DNA of 64,000 bases from Mucilaginibacter phyllosphaerae (lineage in GTDB: Bacteria; Bacteroidota; Bacteroidia; Sphingobacteriales; Sphingobacteriaceae), in NCBI RefSeq assembly GCF_004378255.1, contig NZ_SNQG01000006.1:1-64000 (forward strand), written 5' to 3'. Below, piece by piece: positions 49,844 through 56,988 of this stretch. The notes under the pieces are model-generated. The model was not told where the DNA came from. It saw nothing but the letters and a program-made list of their open reading frames with translations, and made no database searches. Positions within the stretch are counted from its first letter, which is position 1, and every line of letters starts with the position of its first letter. The position numbers were made by a program, and so were the translations under genes.

Positions 49844-50539
49844 TTGGAAGTAAAGTTACCTACATTTAACTCAGTTTTTTCTATTGACTGTGTCATTTTT
49901 GGCTTCGAAGCCGGAGAACTGAAAATATTACTAATAGAACGTAATGAAGAGCCTTTTAAAGACTGGCTTGCATTACCCGGATATATTGTGGAGCAGGACG
50001 AGAGTATTGACGATGCTGCAGAACGTATTTTATATGAATTAACGGGCCTGCGCGACCTGCATATGCAGCAGTTTCATACCTTTGGCGAAGTTAACCGCCA
50101 CCCCCAGGGGCGTGTAATTACCGTTGCCTATTATGCGCTGATACGTATAAACGGGCAAAAAGAAGTAAAACCGGTTACACAATATGCTAAAAGCGCTTTC
50201 TGGCACCCGGTTAACGAGTTGCCCAAGCTGGCGTTTGACCATAGCGAGATCTTTGAAACGGGTTTCAATAAAATTCGCCGCAGGCTCAATTACCAGCCCA
50301 TTGCATTTGAATTACTGCCAGAAAAATTCACCCTCACCCAGCTGCAATCGCTTTACGAGGCCGTGTTGAACAAAAAGCTGGATAAGCGTAACTTCCGTAA
50401 AAAAATGCTGAGTTACGGCTTTTTGAAAGAATTGGATGAGAAGCAAAAAGGGGTATCCTACCGTGCTGCCAAGCTTTATAAATTCGACCGCCGCAAGTAC
50501 ACCAAAATTTTCCAGAATGACCTTAACCTTGATAAATAA
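49844..50539 (+). CDS. NrtR-like NUDIX transcriptional regulator
   Basis: A 231-residue protein. The NUDIX domain (about 8-140) contains the box region GYIVEQDESIDDAAERILYELTG, in which the catalytic REUxEExGU signature is altered, as in regulators rather than hydrolases. The C-terminal part (about 150-231, LTQLQSLYEAVLNKKLDKRNFRKKMLSYGFL) is the winged-helix DNA-binding domain of NrtR/AraR-type regulators. In Bacteroidota such proteins control sugar utilisation. The position, divergent from pfkA, suggests it controls glycolysis and alpha-glucan genes. The start is TTG; there is no ATG in the N-terminal region. Confidence 0.85.
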   Translation: MEVKLPTFNSVFSIDCVIFGFEAGELKILLIERNEEPFKDWLALPGYIVEQDESIDDAAERILYELTGLRDLHMQQFHTFGEVNRHPQGRVITVAYYALIRINGQKEVKPVTQYAKSAFWHPVNELPKLAFDHSEIFETGFNKIRRRLNYQPIAFELLPEKFTLTQLQSLYEAVLNKKLDKRNFRKKMLSYGFLKELDEKQKGVSYRAAKLYKFDRRKYTKIFQNDLNLDK

Positions 50540-50586
50540 AGCAGAACGTAAAAATTATTAGCGTTAAGAATCAAGATACAAAATAT

Positions 50587-50620
50587 AAGAAAGGCGCATC
50601 CTTACCGATGCGCCTTTCTT
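50587..50620. terminator. Terminator between the NUDIX regulator and the GH13 gene
   Basis: AAGAAAGGCGCATC pairs perfectly with GATGCGCCTTTCTT around CTTACC. It lies between the convergent NUDIX gene (stop 50539) and GH13 gene (stop 50628) and can serve both. Confidence 0.85.
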
Positions 50621-50627
50621 ATTGTGC

Positions 50628-52367
50628 TTAATTTAGCTGGTAAACTGCAGCTTCGTAAGGTTGCAGCGTGGTGCCGCCCGCCTTGGCGTAGTTGCTGATC
50701 AATAGTTTTGCCTTGCTTAGGTTGATGCCTGTATTTGCCGTAGCCGGCTTGTTTTTAAAGTTTAACAAAACCAGCATTTTTGTGCCACCCGTTTCGCGCG
50801 TGTAAGCGTAAACATCGGGGTTTGCTTTATCAAGCAGGGTGTATTTGCCATAAACCAGTACTTTGTTATCATTACGCAACTTTACCATTTTACGGAAATA
50901 GTTAAGGCAGCTGTTAGGGTCTTTCTCTTGCGCGGCTTTATTAATGGCAGTGTAATTGGCATTAACTTTTAACCAGGGCGCCCCCTTTGTAAAGCCTGCG
51001 TTGGCTGTGTTATCCCACTGGAACGGGGTGCGGCCATTGTCCCGGCATTCAAACTGCTGGCGTTTTAAAAATGCAGGGATATCGCCGCCGGTTTGTTTTA
51101 AGTGCTTATATTCGTTAAGGGTAGGCATATCCTTGTAATCCTCAATTTTAGTAAAGCCGGCGTTAGTCATGCCCAGTTCATCGCCGTTGTAATAATATGG
51201 TGTACCGCGCATACTCATTAAAAATGTGGTGAGCATTTTTGATGATACCTCCCTGTATTGCGGGTTATCATTCCCAAACCGGCTTACCAGGCGGGCCTGA
51301 TCATGATTGGCCAGGAAGATAGAAAGCCAGCCCTTTTGCGCAAAGGCGCTATCCCATTTGGTAAAAACATCTTTAAAATGCAGCAAACTGTAACCGTTGG
51401 GTTGTGCTATACTTACGCCTTCAAAAGCATAGGCCATATTTAGCTCGTGCCTGTCGGCATCAACCATGTTGTGTGCATCTTCCAGGGTATTGCCAGATCC
51501 TTCTGCAACGCTCATCACGTTGTATTTGCTCAAAACCTCTTTATTCATTTCCTGCAGATAGCCGTGCAGGTTACCTTGTACGCCGTAGTACTGGTTAAAA
51601 TTTTTCTCGAAATGTTTAGGGAAGGCCGGGAAGGTGGTGTCTTTAGCAGCAAACTGAAAAGCATCCAGCCTGAAACCATCTATACCTTTATCCGCCCAAA
51701 AACGCATAATATCATAGATCTCTTTTCTCAATTTAGGATTTTCCCAGTTCAGATCGGGCTGCTTGCGCGAAAAATAGTGCAGGTAATATGACCGGGTGAG
51801 CGAATCGTACCGCCAGGCATCGTGGTTAATATCAAACAAGCTATACCGGTATGCAGGCTTGCCCTGCTCCTCGTTCCACCAGTGATAGTAGTTGCGATAA
51901 GGGTTATCGCGCGAGCTTTTACTTTGTTTAAACCATTCATGCTCGTCGCTGCTGTGGTTTACCACCAGGTCCATCACCAGTTTAATACCACGGCTGTGCA
52001 TGCCTTTAAGCAAGGCGTCAAAATCCTGAATGGTGCCAAAATCTTTCATGATGTTACGGTAATCACTCACATCGTATCCATTATCATCATTTGGCGAACT
52101 GTAAACCGGGTTTAACCAAACGGTATTAACCCCAAGGCTTTTGATGTAATCCAATTCAGATGTAATGCCCTTCAGGTCGCCGATGCCATCACCATCGCTA
52201 TCTTTAAAACTGCGGGGATAAATCTGATAAACAACGGCTTCTTTCCACCATTGCTGTTCGCCGGGGTTGTTTTTTTGTATATTTTTCGGCTTATCATCAG
52301 CCTGTTTACAATTGGCGAGCAGCAAACAGCCTGCGGCGCAAATACTTAATAATTTATGGATAGGCAT
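50628..52367 (-). CDS. GH13 alpha-glucosidase/oligo-1,6-glucosidase lipoprotein
   Basis: A 579-residue GH13 enzyme. The N-terminal lipoprotein signal ends in Cys (LLLANC, about residue 20). The barrel starts at WWKEAVVYQIYPRSFKDSDGDGIGDLKGI. Active site: nucleophile Asp235 in GFRLDAFQF, acid/base Glu289 in VMSVAEGSG and the third carboxylate Asp356 in FLANHDQARL. The alpha-glucosidase-type calcium/loop region DLVVNHSS is also present. It likely cleaves short maltodextrins at the cell surface or in the periplasm. Its charged start after the lipid Cys (KQADDK) may direct surface export. Confidence 0.93.
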   Translation of the reverse strand: MPIHKLLSICAAGCLLLANCKQADDKPKNIQKNNPGEQQWWKEAVVYQIYPRSFKDSDGDGIGDLKGITSELDYIKSLGVNTVWLNPVYSSPNDDNGYDVSDYRNIMKDFGTIQDFDALLKGMHSRGIKLVMDLVVNHSSDEHEWFKQSKSSRDNPYRNYYHWWNEEQGKPAYRYSLFDINHDAWRYDSLTRSYYLHYFSRKQPDLNWENPKLRKEIYDIMRFWADKGIDGFRLDAFQFAAKDTTFPAFPKHFEKNFNQYYGVQGNLHGYLQEMNKEVLSKYNVMSVAEGSGNTLEDAHNMVDADRHELNMAYAFEGVSIAQPNGYSLLHFKDVFTKWDSAFAQKGWLSIFLANHDQARLVSRFGNDNPQYREVSSKMLTTFLMSMRGTPYYYNGDELGMTNAGFTKIEDYKDMPTLNEYKHLKQTGGDIPAFLKRQQFECRDNGRTPFQWDNTANAGFTKGAPWLKVNANYTAINKAAQEKDPNSCLNYFRKMVKLRNDNKVLVYGKYTLLDKANPDVYAYTRETGGTKMLVLLNFKNKPATANTGINLSKAKLLISNYAKAGGTTLQPYEAAVYQLN

Positions 52368-52413
52368 TAAAGTAATATTGGTTATTAAAGATAATTAAAA
52401 AAGGCATCAGGGC

Positions 52414-52455
52414 AAATAAACAAGCCGCATCGATCACGATGCGGCTTGTTTATTT
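52414..52455 (-). terminator. Terminator of the 52502 kinase gene
   Basis: A perfect 19-bp stem: AAATAAACAAGCCGCATCG with CGATGCGGCTTGTTTATTT around ATCA. It begins 46 bp after the kinase stop. It also lies about 46 bp upstream of the GH13 start. Confidence 0.85.
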
Positions 52456-52501
52456 TGTAAAGTTTTGATTATTGTATTTTGGCTTCCTAATCTTATTTTG
52501 C

Positions 52502-53362
52502 TTACAACTGGCTTGGCGCAAGTTCCAGGTGGTATTTTACCAGGTTATCTATAGGTGAGCGAATGATGTTACCAACAGTCATGCCGTTTTCTATACAAAC
52601 CTCTTCCAGTACGTTACGAAAATTGTAACCTACAGAGCCTATGCAATTAAAGGTATATTTTTGATAATCAGGATAATGCGTAACCAGGTTACGGAAAAAA
52701 TCTTCGAACGAAGTACGCACCAGGTTGCGCGAGTATTCGATGTTTACAATATTATCATAAACAAACTTGCTGAAGCTGGCACAAAAACGGTTGGCACGCG
52801 GCTGTGTATAAACAATCTCGTTAATATCATCGGGCGTAAGCTTAAAGGTATCCCAAAAGTTTTGGCGTACGGCTTCTGGCATGTAGCCACGTAAATAATC
52901 TACCAACAGCTTTTTACCTATGTGGCAGCCGCTGCCTTCATCACCCAGGATATATGCGCCCGAATCTATGTTATTGGTTACCTCTTTACCATTGTAAAGG
53001 CAGGTGTTGGTACCTGTGCCCAAAATAGCAGCAAAACCTTCGTTGTTACCCAGCAGGGCACGCGCGGCGGCAAGCAGATCGTGCCCAATATTAACTTTGG
53101 ATTTTGAAAAAACTACTTGCATGGCATCCTCTACAACCTTTCTCATCTCTGGTGTAGAACAACCCGCACCATAATAATTAACCTCCGTAATTTTATCCTT
53201 CTCCAGATCGGTAGGCAGGCTTTCAGTCAACGATTTAATAATGTAATCAGTCCCAGAAAAGTATGGATTATAGCCCTCAGTGTTAAAGTACACCTTTTTA
53301 CCTTCTTCGGTAACCAAACACCAGTTAGTTTTGGTGGAGCCACCGTCAGCAATTATGATCAT
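52502..53362 (-). CDS. BadF/BadG-type sugar kinase (N-acetylglucosamine-kinase-like)
   Basis: A 286-residue ASKHA-fold kinase with all motifs intact: phosphate-1 ADGGSTKTNW (about 5-14), the Asp in NIGHDLLAAARAL, phosphate-2 AILGTGTNTCLYNGKEV and the adenosine region GAYILGDEGSGCHIGKKLL. The family phosphorylates N-acetylglucosamine or related amino sugars. The substrate is not determined by the sequence. The paralogue at 47877 shares its length and motif order but lacks the phosphate-1 Asp. It is transcribed alone, with an AT-rich gap upstream. Confidence 0.9.
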   Translation of the reverse strand: MIIIADGGSTKTNWCLVTEEGKKVYFNTEGYNPYFSGTDYIIKSLTESLPTDLEKDKITEVNYYGAGCSTPEMRKVVEDAMQVVFSKSKVNIGHDLLAAARALLGNNEGFAAILGTGTNTCLYNGKEVTNNIDSGAYILGDEGSGCHIGKKLLVDYLRGYMPEAVRQNFWDTFKLTPDDINEIVYTQPRANRFCASFSKFVYDNIVNIEYSRNLVRTSFEDFFRNLVTHYPDYQKYTFNCIGSVGYNFRNVLEEVCIENGMTVGNIIRSPIDNLVKYHLELAPSQL

Positions 53363-53829
53363 AAATAAGTTTTTTTAAAAAATTGGGTTAAAAGTATGAT
53401 TAACTTATTGTAAAAAAAACACTTCGATATTTTAAAAAGTAAAATTAAGGTTTAGCAGAGGTTAAATCTATGTTTACATGCTTAAAAGCAACTTCTACCA
53501 CCTCAATTATTTTAACACCGATTTATCCATTTAATAAGTTATGCAATTGGTTTTTAATTGTCTGTTTTACATATAAAGCACCATATAATTGGTGCCGGTT
53601 TATAATTATATGCAATTATATGTAATTTTTTAACAATTAAATATTATGAGTGTTTTTTATACACCATAATATTAGTTAAAAATGCCGTTTGGAGTTGAAT
53701 GAATGGCATTTAGCATTTAAAATGGTGTTAATTATGCAAGCAAAATTCACTATAAAAAAGTTTGCTTAGATACCTATTGCCTGTTTAAAGCAATTTTTGC
53801 ATATTTGCACCGCGAAAAAAATCGCAGAT
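53363..53829. promoter_or_regulatory. AT-rich intergenic region without gene
   Basis: The gap holds no convincing ORF or RNA. It contains several inverted or repeated motifs: GCACCA-TATAAT-TGGTGC (53578-53595); the ATTATATG direct repeats near 53602-53622; GTGT-N7-ACACCAT at 53650-53666, resembling the pfkA operator; and ATGGTGT near 53722. It must hold promoters for the kinase gene (minus) and tRNA-Arg (plus). A CATATTTG box lies just before the tRNA at about 53801-53808, with a TTG about 20 bp upstream of it. Confidence 0.4.
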
Positions 53830-53903
53830 GGTCCCATAGCTCAGCTGGATAGAGCAACTGATTTCTAATCAGTAGGTCTCAGGTTCGAATCCTGATGGGA
53901 TCA
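53830..53903 (+). tRNA. tRNA-Arg (anticodon TCT)
   Basis: A 74-nt tRNA. The acceptor GGTCCCA pairs with TGGGATC (one G-U pair) and the discriminator is A; the CCA end is not fully encoded. The anticodon stem is ACTGA/TCAGT with loop TTTCTAA, giving TCT (decodes AGA). The D arm is GCTCAGCTGGATAGAGC and the T arm TCAGGTTCGAATCCTGA. A weak hairpin (TCTCTT/AAGAGA) follows about 5 bp downstream. Confidence 0.95.
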
Positions 53904-54076
53904 CAATCTCTTTTTCCGAAGAGAAATTAATTTCAAATACCTCATTTTCTTTCAGGAGATGCTGTTTCTATCCGCATCAATTCCCAGGTTCATTACAAAT
54001 CAGCTAAATTTTAAAATTTAACCTGATTTTAAAACCTTTCGGTGCCTCCCCTGCTTTGTTACTTATAATATCGTTT

Positions 54077-54955
54077 ATGAAAAGTATCCTTACCCGCTTC
54101 AAGATCAGTGATCACAAAAACTTCTCTTTAAAAAAATACGATACTGATGACACCGCCGGCTATGAAAAAGAAAGTGCCGAAGAACTGCTGGCCGATCTGA
54201 TAAAAGAAACCGCTAAATTACAAACAGAACTTTATGCCGCTAACAGTAAGTCGCTGCTCATTATTTTCCAGGCGATGGATGCGGCAGGTAAGGATAGCGC
54301 CATAGCGCATACCATGTCGGGCTTAAACCCGCAGGGATGCCAGGTATATAGTTTTAAGCAGCCGACGTCCGAAGATTATGAGCACGACTTTTTGTGGCGG
54401 CATTATAAAGCCCTGCCAGAGCGTGGCCGCATCGGCATCCACAACCGCTCGCATTACGAAAACGTGCTGGTGACCAAAGTACATCCGGAATTTATCCTGA
54501 AGGAGAACATTCCAGGCATTAATAAGGTAAAAGATATCGATAAAAAATTTTGGGAACAACGGTATGAGAGTATTCGAGATTTTGAGAAACATCAAACCGC
54601 TAACGGGACGGTAATTGTTAAATTCTTTCTTCATCTATCTAAAGAAGAGCAGAAAAAACGCTTTTTAAAACGCATTGCCGACCCGGAAAAGAACTGGAAG
54701 TTTGCATCCGGCGATATTAAAGAACGCGCCTTGTGGAATGATTATATGGAGGCCTATGAAACGGCCATCAAAGAAACCAGTACAGCAGATAGCCCCTGGT
54801 ATGTGGTGCCTGCTGATAAAAAATGGTTTACACGGATAGCCATATCTACCATTATCCTGCAAACACTTAAGGACATGAAACTGGAATACCCGGTACTGCC
54901 TAAGGAAGAAATGGAGAAATTAACAGAAACCAAAAGGATATTAGAGAAAGAATAA
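54077..54955 (+). CDS. Polyphosphate kinase 2 family protein
   Basis: A 292-residue PPK2. I start at ATG 54077 (MKSILTRFKISDH); the frame extends 7 codons further to a TTG without support. Walker A is FQAMDAAGKDSAI, the lid/family motifs are IHNRSHYENVLVTKVHPEFI and FFLHLSKEEQKKRFLKRIADPEKNWKFASGD, and the end is WYVVPADKKWFTRIAISTIIL. PPK2 transfers phosphate between polyphosphate and nucleotides, mainly making ATP or GTP from di- or monophosphates and polyP. The preferred nucleotide is not clear. Confidence 0.93.
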   Translation: MKSILTRFKISDHKNFSLKKYDTDDTAGYEKESAEELLADLIKETAKLQTELYAANSKSLLIIFQAMDAAGKDSAIAHTMSGLNPQGCQVYSFKQPTSEDYEHDFLWRHYKALPERGRIGIHNRSHYENVLVTKVHPEFILKENIPGINKVKDIDKKFWEQRYESIRDFEKHQTANGTVIVKFFLHLSKEEQKKRFLKRIADPEKNWKFASGDIKERALWNDYMEAYETAIKETSTADSPWYVVPADKKWFTRIAISTIILQTLKDMKLEYPVLPKEEMEKLTETKRILEKE

Positions 54956-54970
54956 TTTGCTATCGGCATT

Positions 54971-55040
54971 ACTGTAAGCCATAGCAACGTGGCAATCCCC
55001 GGCATGCTTGTCGCCGGCTGTTCTATCGGGGATTGCTACG
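54971..55040. repeat. Palindromic intergenic element between PPK2 and SDR genes
   Basis: GCAATCCCCG (54992-55001) and CGGGGATTGC (55027-55036) form perfect 10-bp arms around a GC-rich centre with GCCGGC. It lies between convergent genes and resembles the GCAATCCCC-type repeats that recur in genomes of this group. It may also terminate transcription from both sides. Confidence 0.6.
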
Positions 55041-55062
55041 CTCACAACAACGTGTTATTTAC

Positions 55063-55785
55063 TTACCATGGTGTTACACCGTAATCGCTAAAGTAACCGG
55101 CGGTTGGGCCGTCTTTGTCGATCATGGCATACTTAACAATTGGTGCTGCGCCCTCTGCTACTGTTTTATAACCCTGATTATTGTTAAAATCCGTTGCGGT
55201 GTAGCCGGGGTTTACAGCGTTTACCCTAAAGTTTTTCAGTTCGTAAGCTAAAGCGATCGTGTAACCATTTAAAGCACTTTTTGATGGGCCGTAAGCTGCG
55301 GTTTTAACCTCATAATGCCTCCAGGCTGGGTCGGTGTGCAGGCCAAGCGAACCAAGGTCTGATGTAACGTTAACTATCCTGGGATTGGGTGAACTTTGCA
55401 TCAGCGGAACGAATGTTTTTGTTACACGGGCAACCCCAAAAACGTTTACCTCATATACTTTTTTGTAAGTCTCTATGGGGGTTTCTAAAACCGGCTGAGG
55501 GATACTGCCCGGGATACCTGCATTGTTGATCAGCACATCTAAATGATCGATGCGTTTGGCCAGAGCATCATAGGCTTGCTGTACCGATTGATCGTCCACT
55601 ACATCTATCAGCACCAATTCAACATCTTTTAAACCTTCGCTGTGCAGCAGCGATACAGCTTCGTCGCCCCGTTGTTTATCGCGGCAGCCCAAAAATACAT
55701 GGTAGCCTGCATTTGCCAGTTGGCGGGCGGTTTCCAGGCCAATACCTTTATTAGCACCGGTTATTAATACTGTCTGTTTTTCCAT
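55063..55785 (-). CDS. Short-chain dehydrogenase/reductase (SDR)
   Basis: A 240-residue SDR. The cofactor loop is TGANKGIGLE (about 8-17), and NAG occurs in LINNAGIPG. The catalytic Ser is in VTSDLGSLG and Tyr-x3-Lys in YGPSKSAL (about 167-171). The start agrees with family length. It oxidises or reduces an alcohol/ketone with NAD(P). The AraC regulator 51 bp upstream on the same strand probably controls it. Confidence 0.92.
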   Translation of the reverse strand: MEKQTVLITGANKGIGLETARQLANAGYHVFLGCRDKQRGDEAVSLLHSEGLKDVELVLIDVVDDQSVQQAYDALAKRIDHLDVLINNAGIPGSIPQPVLETPIETYKKVYEVNVFGVARVTKTFVPLMQSSPNPRIVNVTSDLGSLGLHTDPAWRHYEVKTAAYGPSKSALNGYTIALAYELKNFRVNAVNPGYTATDFNNNQGYKTVAEGAAPIVKYAMIDKDGPTAGYFSDYGVTPW

Positions 55786-55836
55786 AAAGCAAAATTACAG
55801 CAACACAAGCTCAATATCACTGCACATAGCAGGGCA

Positions 55837-56736
55837 TTAACTGTACATTTCGCGGATTTGCTGGCGGTAGGCTATCGGGGTGCTCTCGGCAAGGCGTTTA
55901 AAGAAACGGTTAAAATACGCGGCATCTTCAAAGCCCAATTCATCAGCTATTTGCTTAACAGACAGATCGGTGTGTAATAGTTTACGTTTAGCCTCTACTA
56001 CCAACCGGTTATGTATATGGCTGATGGCTGTTTTGCCGCTTTGCTGTTTCACCATATCATTCAAATATCCCGGCGACAGGTTTAATAAATTGGCATAACC
56101 CGCAACATCATGCAAATGGGTATGGTTCTCCCCTATTAACTCCTGGAAACTTTTTAACAGGCGGTGATTGTGGGTTATCTTACTCTCGCCAAACTGTTCG
56201 GTGTAGATCCTGCTGAGATAAATAATAAGCACCCGCAGCCACGATGCCAGCATTTGGTTTTGCCAGGCACCTCCGGTTTTGTATTCATGCGTCATTTTGC
56301 GCATAACATCTTCTATGTATTCGATCTCATCAGTGCTCAAAAAGATCTCATGCGCGTCTGCGGGGTTTTGGATAATAGGTAACTGGCGCAGCATTCGGTT
56401 TTCTTCGAGCAGTAAAAACTCCTCTGTAAAACCGGCGATGTATCCTTTTACAGGCTTACTTTCTTCCTTTAAATGAATCTGCTGTGGTACCGTGAAATAA
56501 AAATGCCCCGGCTTTACGGTGTACGATGTGAAATCTATCCAATGGCGACTGTCGCCCTGTTCTACGAAGGCAAAAAAGTAGTAATCTTTACGATGGGGAA
56601 GCAAAAAAGCATCCTCGATGATCACGTCGATGCCGTTAGCTTGGTGCACCTCTATCATGGTGGGTTTACCGCCATCAACGGTTACTAACGGGTAGCTTTT
56701 AATAGTATGGTTTTCGGGCGCTGTTAATACGGACAT
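55837..56736 (-). CDS. AraC family transcriptional regulator
   Basis: A 299-residue regulator. The N-terminal cupin-like domain spans about 25-170. The C-terminal two-motif HTH (about 197-297) includes LHDVAGYANLLNLSPGYLNDMVKQQSGKTAISHI and LSVKQIADELGFEDAAYFNRFFKRLAESTPIAYR. It lies directly upstream of the SDR on the same strand (51 bp), so autoregulation and control of the SDR are plausible. The inducer is unknown. Confidence 0.92.
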   Translation of the reverse strand: MSVLTAPENHTIKSYPLVTVDGGKPTMIEVHQANGIDVIIEDAFLLPHRKDYYFFAFVEQGDSRHWIDFTSYTVKPGHFYFTVPQQIHLKEESKPVKGYIAGFTEEFLLLEENRMLRQLPIIQNPADAHEIFLSTDEIEYIEDVMRKMTHEYKTGGAWQNQMLASWLRVLIIYLSRIYTEQFGESKITHNHRLLKSFQELIGENHTHLHDVAGYANLLNLSPGYLNDMVKQQSGKTAISHIHNRLVVEAKRKLLHTDLSVKQIADELGFEDAAYFNRFFKRLAESTPIAYRQQIREMYS

Positions 56737-56795
56737 AGTACAAATGTATTAAATCTATCGCTGCCACAAACGCAACGCTTGCGGCAGCCTATTTT

Positions 56796-56987
56796 CTACA
56801 TCAACTCGCTATCATTCTTTACATGCCAGGTTTTGTAGGCCATGTAATAAAGCAGCAGTGTTGGTATCACATAAAAAAATGCCCCCTGTCCGTTAAAATC
56901 CGGGTAAGCTGCTATGATGCTGTAGATCAATAAGGCCAGGGCAACCGTGCCACCAACCAGGTATAAATAAAAAAATTTCCCGGCCAT
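56796..56987 (-). CDS. Small hypothetical membrane protein
   Basis: A 63-residue protein with two likely membrane helices (about 6-28 and 33-52). The start MAGKFFYLYLVGGTVALALLI suits a membrane insertion signal. I do not recognise the family. It ends 59 bp downstream of the glycogen branching enzyme's neighbourhood and begins 1 bp after the branching enzyme's stop, so translational coupling to it is likely. Confidence 0.6.
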   Translation of the reverse strand: MAGKFFYLYLVGGTVALALLIYSIIAAYPDFNGQGAFFYVIPTLLLYYMAYKTWHVKNDSELM

Positions 56988-56988
56988 G

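Noticed and set aside
54056..54076. TTG-initiated 7-codon extension of PPK2
   Set aside because: ATG at 54077 is the better start by family length.
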